A stretch of DNA of 11,940 nucleotides from Microbacteriaceae bacterium (GTDB lineage Bacteria; Actinomycetota; Actinomycetes; Actinomycetales; Microbacteriaceae), in NCBI GenBank assembly GCA_009925875.1, contig RFQD01000024.1:1-11940 (forward strand), read 5' to 3'. Of this stretch, positions 5,826-11,940 are shown in pieces. How positions within the stretch are numbered: position 1 is the first letter of the stretch; every line of letters begins with the position of its first letter. Under the pieces are notes generated by a model that had not been told where the DNA came from, ran no database searches, and saw only the letters and a program-made list of their open reading frames with translations. The position numbers were made by a program, and so were the translations under genes.

Positions 5826-7268
5826 CTACTCCCGAACGAAATCGGGTTGTTCCCTCCACCACGTGAGCAAGAGTTCCGCGGCGTGTTCTTCGCCCACGGG
5901 GCCACGATCCAGCCTCGTTTCCAGCAAGAACTTGTATGCACGGCCGACAATCGGTCCCGGTTTGACGCCAAGGATGCGCATAATCGCTTCCCCGTCGAGG
6001 TCCGGCCTCATGGCCGCAAGTTCCTCCCGTGCAGCGAGCTGCGCGATGCGGTCCTCGAGGTCGTCGTAGGCAAACGACAAACGTTCTGCTTTGCGCTTGT
6101 TGCGCGTGGTCACGTCGGCACGAGTGAGGATGTGCAGAAGTTCCAGTTGCGCACCGGCATCCCGAACGTAACGTCGCACCGCCGAGTCGGTCCAGGAACC
6201 TTCGCTATAGCCAAAGAACCGCAGGTGTAACTCGATGAGCTCGGCAACTGCCGCGATGGTGTCATTATCGAATCGAAGTTCTCGCAGGCGTTTCTTGGCG
6301 AGCTTGGCGCCCACCACGTCGTGGTGATAGAAACTGACAGCGCCACCCGCTTCGAAGCGCCTCGTCGTTGGTTTCCCGATGTCGTGCAAGATTGCTGCCA
6401 GACGCAAAACCAGATTGGGCGCAGTTTCGGGAATGCGTCGTCGTTCCCACTCAATCGCCTGGTTGAGCACCGTAAGGCTGTGTTCATAAACATCCTTATG
6501 GTGGTGATGCTCGTCCGTTTCGAGCTGCAGAGCTGGAAGTTCCGGCAAAAAGACATCTGCCAGTCCCGTGCGAACGAGCACCGAAATACCGGGGACAGGG
6601 TCGTCCGCACTCAACAACTTGATGAGTTCATCCCGAACGCGCTCTGCAGAAATGCGAGTCAAATCATCTCGAAGTTCGGACATGACCCACTCAATTTCCT
6701 CGTCGAGCTCAAAACCCAACTGGGCGACAAACCGAGCGCCCCGCATCATTCGCAGCGGATCTTCACGAAAACAGGTGGTCGCATCTCGCGGCGTTCGAAG
6801 ACGGCGCGCCATCACATCGTCAATGCCGCCAAAAGGGTCAACCAGCCGCAACGGCGTGAGGACAAGGGCCATCGCGTTGACGGTAAAGTCCCGTCGCACG
6901 AGATCATCCTCGAGGGATTCTCCAAAAGTAATGACGGGTTTGCGCGTGACGCCGTCGTACAGGTCTGCCCGATAGGTCGTGATTTCGACCTCCTCGCCCT
7001 CGACGCGCGCGCCGATGGTACCGAATTCGCGCCCGGTCTCCCAGTGCGCGTCGGCGAGAGGTGTCACGATTTTCAGAATCTCGTCGGGGCGCGCGCTCGT
7101 GGTGAAGTCGAGGTCGTTAATTGTGCGCCCCAAGAACGCATCGCGTACGGGTCCTCCGACGAGCGCCAATTCGTGTCCCGACGCATCAAAAGCAGCCGCG
7201 AGGCGAGCCACCGGGGCCGAGAGCGCAATCGCGTGAAGCGTTTTGAGAGCCTCCGCCGCGCTTTCCAC
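5826..7268 (-). CDS. pcnA: CCA tRNA nucleotidyltransferase (PcnA/CCA-adding family) with HD domain
   Basis: This cytosolic class II nucleotidyltransferase adds or repairs the 3'-CCA end of tRNAs. The 480-residue length is normal for actinobacteria. The nucleotidyltransferase head shows LVGGPVRDAFLGR (36-48), the metal-binding pair D52-x-D54 in INDLDF, RRDFTVNAMA (125-134) and EDPLRMMRGARFVAQLGF (169-186). The neck and body follow. A C-terminal HD-type domain has HHHHKDVYEHSL (254-265) and LHDIGKP (294-300), so 2'-phosphatase-like activity is possible. Its M. tuberculosis counterpart is called pcnA, but poly(A) polymerase activity is unlikely. The start is GTG at 7268-7266. No Shine-Dalgarno is visible, and a -10 element TAGAAT ends 8 bases before the GTG, suggesting a leaderless transcript. 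It is divergent from the DUF6049 gene, as in related genomes. Confidence 0.95.
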   Translation of the reverse strand: MESAAEALKTLHAIALSAPVARLAAAFDASGHELALVGGPVRDAFLGRTINDLDFTTSARPDEILKIVTPLADAHWETGREFGTIGARVEGEEVEITTYRADLYDGVTRKPVITFGESLEDDLVRRDFTVNAMALVLTPLRLVDPFGGIDDVMARRLRTPRDATTCFREDPLRMMRGARFVAQLGFELDEEIEWVMSELRDDLTRISAERVRDELIKLLSADDPVPGISVLVRTGLADVFLPELPALQLETDEHHHHKDVYEHSLTVLNQAIEWERRRIPETAPNLVLRLAAILHDIGKPTTRRFEAGGAVSFYHHDVVGAKLAKKRLRELRFDNDTIAAVAELIELHLRFFGYSEGSWTDSAVRRYVRDAGAQLELLHILTRADVTTRNKRKAERLSFAYDDLEDRIAQLAAREELAAMRPDLDGEAIMRILGVKPGPIVGRAYKFLLETRLDRGPVGEEHAAELLLTWWREQPDFVRE

Positions 7269-7275
7269 GCGCCCG

Positions 7276-7281
7276 ATTCTA
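7276..7281 (-). promoter_or_regulatory. -10 element for leaderless pcnA
   Basis: On the minus strand this reads TAGAAT and is followed by seven bases and then the GTG start of pcnA. A transcription start 7-8 bases downstream would fall at or next to the GTG. No clear -35 hexamer is visible, as is common for actinobacterial promoters. Confidence 0.55.
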
Positions 7282-7396
7282 CGCAGGATTCACCCCTGAC
7301 GGTTTGGCGGTCCTCGCCCAGAGCATCCGCTTCGTGTTGTAAAACTAGCCCGTGCCCGAGCGGGTGTGCCCGAGGGTCTCATCACGTGGGCGCGTT

Positions 7397-7402
7397 TAGA
7401 CT
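7397..7402 (+). promoter_or_regulatory. -10 element for the leaderless DUF6049-murJ transcript
   Basis: TAGACT is followed by six bases and then ATG at 7409. The expected transcription start coincides with the A of that ATG. There is no Shine-Dalgarno sequence upstream and no good -35. This supports ATG 7409 over the TTG at 7403, which would lie upstream of the transcript start. Confidence 0.55.
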
Positions 7403-7408
7403 TTGCTC

Positions 7409-9427
7409 ATGCGTGGACGTCGCCTCCGCAGTGCCGGCCTGGCGCTGGTTCTGAGCCTCGGCGTGGGCGTCGGTGCTGCACTTCCCGGAGTCCTGCTAGT
7501 GCAACCAGCCGTCGCCTCGCCCGCGTTGGCGGCCACCATCTACCCCCAACCCGGTGCCACGGCCCGACCGGGTGAACCTTTCCTGCTCACTCTGACGGTC
7601 ACCAACGCCGGAACGGAAATCGCGCCGGCAACTCAAGCCGAAATCCGGACCGGCTCGCAGTCGCTCCACACTGTGCAAGAAGCCGCTGACTGGCTCCACG
7701 GGGCTGAGGTGCGCCGAGACCCTAACCTCCTCGCATCCATCGACGTCGGAGACATTCCGGCCGGCGAATCACGCACTGTGACGGCACCGATCACCATTAG
7801 CGAAGGGGATGTCCCAAACGGATGGCAGGTCCTCGGACTGCATGCAGACATCGTGGGCGCCGAATGGGTGACATCGGCTCGCACAGCGATCGTGTGGAAC
7901 GACGGACCTATGCCGACACCCGTGGGCTTTCTTCCGGTTGTTCCCCTCGTGGCACCAGCGAATGCCGACGCGTTCCTCGATTCCGTTACCCTCGAACGGC
8001 TGACGCGCGGCGGAGCGCTCCTCCAAAAACAACTCGACGCAGCCGAGGCGGCGGGGCTCGTCGCTATCGACCCTCGACTTGTTGCCTCGATTGAGCGTCT
8101 GGGAGACAAGGCCCCCGGCGTGGCACGATCGTGGCTGGCCCGCGTGAGCGCGCTCACGACGCCGACCTTCACTTTGCAATATGGGGATGCCGATCCCGCC
8201 CTCGAAGGACAGGTGGGCTTCACCCAACTCATTCCCGTGACTTTTGACTCCGCCGCCGAGCCTGACTCGTTGCCCGACGGTCAGTGGAGTCCGACACTGA
8301 CGAACGTCGTCTGGGCCGAGCCAAAAACGTTGACAAACACAAGTCTCACCACGATTCTCAATGGTGGCCCTCCGGTCACCTCGACAGCGTCGGGCGCTGC
8401 CCCCCCTGTGCTACTCGTCGGCTCATACAATGCGGGCGGAACGTCGCTCTCTCGCGCGTCGATTAGTCGAGACCCCAGCGACGAGGTACCCGAATCATCC
8501 GTCGAGGCGGTCATCCTGAATGATGATTTCACGGCCGCACTTCGGGCTGCCGAATCTGCTCCCTCCAATGAAGAGTGGGCCCAATCCGTTATCGAGGCCG
8601 GCACATACCTTGCCGTGGCGGCGAGCAACGGCGACGGCGAGCTGGCCGGAGGGTTTTCACGAGCCCTCGACGCCACACTCCCCTCGCTACGCACAAGTGA
8701 AACAATCGCGTATTTGCGAGCTCTGCCGTGGTCTACTGACCAGACCTTTGATGCCGTGCTGAATCATTCCGGGCCGTCTCTCCGACTAACCGAGACTCCC
8801 GAATCGAGTACGCGACTGGATGGAGGTCTACGTGTCTTCTCCACTTACCGTCAGCTCCAAGGCTTTTCATCGGCATCGAGCGAGCCGGGCCTGGTCACCG
8901 GTTTCGCGGGGCGCACCCATGCGCCGTTATTGAGCGTCGCGTGGAGTGCGCCAGGGTCGGACTGGGCAGGCGCCCTCGCCGGACTCTCGACGACAACGCG
9001 TTCCTACATCGACGAAGTTCGGTTTGGTCTCACGAGTGACATCAACATGGTCGGGGGCCAGGCCTCCATTCCCATCACCATCATTAACGGCCATTCGTTT
9101 GACGTGACGGTTTCAGTCCATGCGGTTCCGTCTAACCCGCGCCTCACCGTGGGCAGCGATCAACTGATAACCATTCCCGCGGATTCGCAAGGAACGGTGA
9201 AAATACCTGTGTCGGCTCGCGTGGGCAACGGCGATGTGAACCTGACACTCTCGCTCGCCTCGCCGAGCGGCGGGGCCATCGGCGAGCCGGTCGTTGTGTC
9301 GGTGCGGGTTCGAGCGGACTGGGAAGGCTTTGGCTTGGTCATCATCGGGGTGCTATTTGTTGCCCTCGTGATTATCGGAACGATTCGAACAATCCGTCGT
9401 CGCAAGCCCGAAGCGGACGCCACATGA
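7409..9427 (+). CDS. DUF6049 family secreted, membrane-anchored protein
   Basis: From the ATG this protein has 672 residues. An N-terminal signal peptide is clear: basic RGRRLR, a long hydrophobic stretch to about residue 33, and AVA-S as a likely cleavage site near residue 38. The N-terminal extracellular part (from about 45) looks like an Ig-type beta domain (PQPGATARPGEPFLLTLTVT). A long middle region has no motif I recognise. A second beta-rich domain (about 550-635) precedes one membrane helix (about 643-660) and a basic cytoplasmic tail (RTIRRRKPEADAT). It corresponds by position and layout to M. tuberculosis Rv3909, also just before murJ. The molecular function is not established. Its stop overlaps the murJ start as ATGA, so the two are probably coupled and may act together in cell-wall assembly (inference). 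Confidence 0.85.
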   Translation: MRGRRLRSAGLALVLSLGVGVGAALPGVLLVQPAVASPALAATIYPQPGATARPGEPFLLTLTVTNAGTEIAPATQAEIRTGSQSLHTVQEAADWLHGAEVRRDPNLLASIDVGDIPAGESRTVTAPITISEGDVPNGWQVLGLHADIVGAEWVTSARTAIVWNDGPMPTPVGFLPVVPLVAPANADAFLDSVTLERLTRGGALLQKQLDAAEAAGLVAIDPRLVASIERLGDKAPGVARSWLARVSALTTPTFTLQYGDADPALEGQVGFTQLIPVTFDSAAEPDSLPDGQWSPTLTNVVWAEPKTLTNTSLTTILNGGPPVTSTASGAAPPVLLVGSYNAGGTSLSRASISRDPSDEVPESSVEAVILNDDFTAALRAAESAPSNEEWAQSVIEAGTYLAVAASNGDGELAGGFSRALDATLPSLRTSETIAYLRALPWSTDQTFDAVLNHSGPSLRLTETPESSTRLDGGLRVFSTYRQLQGFSSASSEPGLVTGFAGRTHAPLLSVAWSAPGSDWAGALAGLSTTTRSYIDEVRFGLTSDINMVGGQASIPITIINGHSFDVTVSVHAVPSNPRLTVGSDQLITIPADSQGTVKIPVSARVGNGDVNLTLSLASPSGGAIGEPVVVSVRVRADWEGFGLVIIGVLFVALVIIGTIRTIRRRKPEADAT

Positions 9428-11034
9428 CCGAACGGAGTTTGCGCTCCTCCAGCCTCATTTTGGGCAGCGGAACGCTCGTGTCTCGTGCCCTCGGCTTTGC
9501 GCGCGCAATTTTGCTCGCCCAGGCCCTCGGCGTAACCGCCAGCGCAGGGGCAGACGCTTTCGCCGTCGCGAACCAACTCCCGAACAACATTTATGCCATC
9601 GTGGCCGGCGGCGTCTTTTCCGCGACGCTGGTCCCCGCCATCGTCAAGTCCGCTGTTCACGACGACGGCGGGCGGGCGTACGTGAATAAATTGTTGACGG
9701 CTGCCTTGACGCTGATGGTGGCGACGACCGCCGTAGCCACGGTGCTGGCTCCCGTTTTGGTGAGCCTGTATGCATCGGGATGGTCGGCAAACCAGTTGGC
9801 CCTGGCAACGGCGTTCGCCTACATCTGTTTGCCGCAGATCTTCTTCTACGGTCTTTATGCGTTACTCGGCGAGATTCTCAATGGCCGCAAGATATTCGGA
9901 CCATTTACGTGGGCACCTGTCGCCAACAACATCATCGCCATCGCGGGCCTCGTCAGCTTCGTTTTGTTATTTGGATTTGATTCCCTGGGGGCACGATCCG
10001 TCGTCGACTGGTCACCTGAAATGATTTGGCTGCTCGCGGGAACCGCCACGTTGGGTGTGGCGACACAGTCCGTCTTGCTGTTCTTCTTTTGGCGACGAAT
10101 CGGGCTCTCGTTCCGCTTGGACTTCCGCTGGCGGGGCGTTGGGATGCGAGACACCGGGCGCATGGCGTCATGGACCTTTGGCATGCTCTTGCTCACTCAG
10201 GTTGCGGGCCTGATCGAAACCAACGTGTCGGCGCTCGCTTCAGGCTATGGCGCGTCGGTCTTCACGCTCCAAACGGCGTGGCTGACATTCATGTTGCCCC
10301 ACTCGATCATCACGGTCTCACTCGCGACCGCATATTTCACTCGGATGAGCGCTCATGCCTCGGCTAACAACCTCTCCGCACTGGCCGACGACACTCAAGA
10401 ATCGGTCCGACGCATCACGCTCTTCATGTTCTGGGCAATGGGCGCGCTCATCAGTGCCGCGTTTCCCTTCTCAACACTGTTTGCATCCGGCAACCTCGCC
10501 GTTTCGCAACTCGCCTGGGTGATTATCGCCACGACCGTCGGCTTGCCCGCGTTTAGCGTGCTGTTTTTGCTGCAGCGGGTTTTTTATGCGCTGGGCGATG
10601 GTCGCACACCCTTCATCGTGACGCTCTGCCAAACGATCGTGTTCTCGGGCCTCGTGATCGCCTGCGCACTTCTCCCCAAGGAAATCCTGGCCGTGGGCGT
10701 GGCGACGACACTGAGTGTGGTGGGAATTGGGCAAACGGGTTTGGCGTTTTATTTCGTCCGCAAGCGGCTCGCTGACTTCGTTTTTCGCCCCATCCTGATC
10801 ACGACTCTTCGAGCATTTTTCGCAGGCAGCGTGTCGATGCTCGCAGGATTGTGCGTGGCGGCACTACTTGGCTCCTTCAGCGGTGGCTTCGCCGTGGCGA
10901 ACGCGGGCACCGGATTACTCAGCACTGCTGTGATTGGGGTGGTTGTCACAGGAGTCTTCGTTGCGGTTCTGCGACTCGTTCGTACGCCCGAACTCCGCGA
11001 CCTTCTCCCTCGTCGACGACCGACGGGGGAATAG
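9424..11034 (+). CDS. murJ: Lipid II flippase MurJ (MviN family)
   Basis: MurJ moves lipid II, the peptidoglycan precursor, across the cytoplasmic membrane. The 536-residue protein is hydrophobic throughout, consistent with about 14 helices of the MOP superfamily. Near the N-terminus are the conserved VSRALGFARA with Arg21 and Arg27, and ADAFAVANQLPN with Asp44, matching functionally important positions in E. coli MurJ (R18, R24, D39 by my alignment). It ends soon after the last helices in RRRPTGE. It therefore lacks the cytoplasmic pseudokinase and extracellular domains fused to the mycobacterial protein (Rv3910). The ATG overlaps the DUF6049 stop (ATGA) and has only a weak ribosome binding site, so translational coupling is likely. 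The stop at 11032-11034 overlaps the putative -35 of the trxB promoter. Confidence 0.97.
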   Translation: MTERSLRSSSLILGSGTLVSRALGFARAILLAQALGVTASAGADAFAVANQLPNNIYAIVAGGVFSATLVPAIVKSAVHDDGGRAYVNKLLTAALTLMVATTAVATVLAPVLVSLYASGWSANQLALATAFAYICLPQIFFYGLYALLGEILNGRKIFGPFTWAPVANNIIAIAGLVSFVLLFGFDSLGARSVVDWSPEMIWLLAGTATLGVATQSVLLFFFWRRIGLSFRLDFRWRGVGMRDTGRMASWTFGMLLLTQVAGLIETNVSALASGYGASVFTLQTAWLTFMLPHSIITVSLATAYFTRMSAHASANNLSALADDTQESVRRITLFMFWAMGALISAAFPFSTLFASGNLAVSQLAWVIIATTVGLPAFSVLFLLQRVFYALGDGRTPFIVTLCQTIVFSGLVIACALLPKEILAVGVATTLSVVGIGQTGLAFYFVRKRLADFVFRPILITTLRAFFAGSVSMLAGLCVAALLGSFSGGFAVANAGTGLLSTAVIGVVVTGVFVAVLRLVRTPELRDLLPRRRPTGE

Positions 11035-11054
11035 TCGGCAACTAGACTGACGTT
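11027..11054 (+). promoter_or_regulatory. Candidate SigR/SigH-type (thiol-stress ECF) promoter for trxB
   Basis: GGGAAT (11027-11032), 18 bases, then CGTT (11051-11054) resembles the SigR/SigH promoter form GGAAT-N18/19-GTT known from Streptomyces and mycobacteria, where trxB is a classical target. The -35 lies over the murJ stop codon. A separate housekeeping-type -10, TAGACT (11043-11048), lies between the two elements, so two overlapping promoters are possible, as in S. coelicolor trxBA. No regulator gene is visible in this window. Confidence 0.55.
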
Positions 11055-11096
11055 GCTATGGATGCTCGCTCATAGCGGCGAGTTCACTGCAACGTC
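11049..11096 (+). promoter_or_regulatory. Nested inverted repeats in the trxB leader
   Basis: GACGTTGC (11049-11056) and GCAACGTC (11089-11096) are a perfect 8-bp inverted repeat. Between them are two competing hairpins, GCTATG/CATAGC (11055-11060/11071-11076) and CTCGC/GCGAG (11065-11069/11078-11082). The outer right arm touches the Shine-Dalgarno GGGAG (11097-11101). It could be an RNA switch, an operator over the CGTT element, or a read-through barrier after murJ. No U-run supports a terminator. Confidence 0.45.
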
Positions 11097-11107
11097 GGGA
11101 GTGTGTC

Positions 11108-11940
11108 GTGCGTCAACTCATCATTGTCGGGTCGGGTCCGGCCGGTTACACGGCAGCCATTTACGCCGCGCGGGCCAATTTTTCCCCGCTCCTCATTGCG
11201 AGCTCGGTGGAGGCTGGCGGTGAGCTCATGAATACCACGGAGGTGGAGAACTTCCCCGGCTTCCCTGAGGGAATCATGGGTCCCGACCTGATGGATGCCA
11301 TGCGAGCCCAGGCCGAACGATTCGGAACCGAAGTTTTGCTCGACGACGTCACGAGCGTCGACTTCACCGGGGACATCAAGAAACTCTCCACCGGATCCAA
11401 CGGAGACTTCGAGGCGCTCGCCGTGATCTTCGCCACGGGCTCGGCCTATCGCAAGTTAGGGCTTCCCGAAGAGGAGCGCCTGTCCGGTCACGGCGTTTCG
11501 TGGTGCGCCACGTGCGATGGCTTCTTCTTCCGGCAGAAGACCATTGCCGTTGTGGGCGGTGGAGACTCGGCCATGGAAGAGGCCACTTTTCTTACGAAGT
11601 TTGCCGACAAGGTGTACGTCATCCACCGCAAAGACACTCTGCGCGCCTCAAAAATCATGCAAGAACGGGCCCGGTCCAATTCGAAAATCGAATTCGTCTG
11701 GAACAGCGCAGTCACGGCGATTTTGGGCACGGATGCGGTCACCGGCGTAACCCTGACCGACACCGTGACAGGCACCACTCGAGAACTTCCGCTTGACGGA
11801 CTCTTCATCGCGATCGGCAATGACCCGCGAACTCACCTCATTCATGGACAGATCGCACTCACGCCAGAGGGCACAATCGCCGTCGATGGCCGCTCGAGTA
11901 GAACAAACCTGCCCGGTGTCTTTGCCGCGGGTGACGTCAT
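11108..11940 (+). CDS. trxB: Thioredoxin-disulfide reductase, 3'-truncated by the window
   Basis: TrxB is the FAD- and NADPH-dependent flavoenzyme that reduces thioredoxin in the cytosol. 277 residues are present; the full length is usually about 310-330. Seen in order are the FAD-binding GSGPAGYTAA (8-17), GGELMNTTEVENFPGF (37-52), the redox-active CATC (Cys133 and Cys136, in WCATCDGFFF), the NADPH-binding VVGGGDSAMEEA (148-159), HRKDTLRASKIM (173-184), FIAIGNDPRT (233-242) and the start of the second FAD motif, GVFAAGDV (270-277). The GTG start at 11108 follows GGGAG with 6-base spacing and gives the usual N-terminus MRQLIIVGSGP. It lies 73 bp after murJ behind a candidate SigR/SigH promoter. 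trxA would normally follow beyond the window. Confidence 0.97.
   Translation, partial: MRQLIIVGSGPAGYTAAIYAARANFSPLLIASSVEAGGELMNTTEVENFPGFPEGIMGPDLMDAMRAQAERFGTEVLLDDVTSVDFTGDIKKLSTGSNGDFEALAVIFATGSAYRKLGLPEEERLSGHGVSWCATCDGFFFRQKTIAVVGGGDSAMEEATFLTKFADKVYVIHRKDTLRASKIMQERARSNSKIEFVWNSAVTAILGTDAVTGVTLTDTVTGTTRELPLDGLFIAIGNDPRTHLIHGQIALTPEGTIAVDGRSSRTNLPGVFAAGDV

Noticed and set aside
6321..7454. Long open frame on the + strand inside pcnA (377 codons)
   Set aside because: It lies opposite the motifs of the CCA-adding enzyme and runs across the promoter gap into the DUF6049 gene; no family resemblance.
1..11940. CRISPR arrays, tRNA or rRNA genes, insertion sequences, prophage or defence genes
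   Set aside because: No regular repeats, cloverleaf-like sequence, transposase or phage-like protein was seen; every large frame is accounted for by housekeeping genes.

Overview
The window looks like the chromosome of a high-GC Gram-positive bacterium (Actinomycetota), most likely a Microbacteriaceae-type member of Micrococcales. This rests on the block pcnA / rpsF-ssb-rpsR-rplI-dnaB beside a DUF6049 gene, murJ and trxB, on the cysteine-free S18, and on two small membrane proteins of a kind common in that family. No database search was possible, so the genus is open. The genes are typical housekeeping genes, densely packed. I see no phage, transposon, CRISPR array, rRNA or tRNA.

Layout. (1) 1-1308 (+): purB, cut by the window edge and apparently disturbed near its 5' end. 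(2) 1305-3514 (-): a tight run dnaB, then a six-helix membrane protein, then a two-helix membrane protein, the last two overlapping by ATGA. It converges on purB and shares a CTAG stop tetranucleotide with it. (3) 3515-4017: a 503-bp non-coding gap with a dense, co-oriented cluster of DnaA-box-like sequences around an AT-rich stretch. This is the most unusual part of the window. (4) 4018-5702 (-): rpsF-ssb-rpsR-rplI, preceded by a leader that fits the known S6:S18 complex-binding RNA motif and ending in a hairpin. (5) 5826-7268 (-): pcnA (CCA-adding enzyme family). (6) 7409-11034 (+): a secreted, membrane-anchored DUF6049 protein coupled to the lipid II flippase gene murJ. (7) 11108-end (+): trxB, truncated by the window, behind a candidate thiol-stress (SigR/SigH-type) promoter.

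How it fits together. The minus-strand block supplies replication (DnaB, SSB) and translation (S6, S18, L9) proteins plus tRNA 3'-end maintenance. The plus-strand block supplies cell-wall precursor export and disulfide reduction. In many actinobacteria these two blocks lie on opposite sides of, but near, dnaA/oriC, so the window is probably origin-proximal, with dnaA expected beyond the right edge. The divergent pair pcnA / DUF6049 appears to be transcribed without leaders from two facing -10 elements. The best lead for something new is the DnaA-box cluster upstream of dnaB: an origin-like, DnaA-titrating or dnaB-regulating site.
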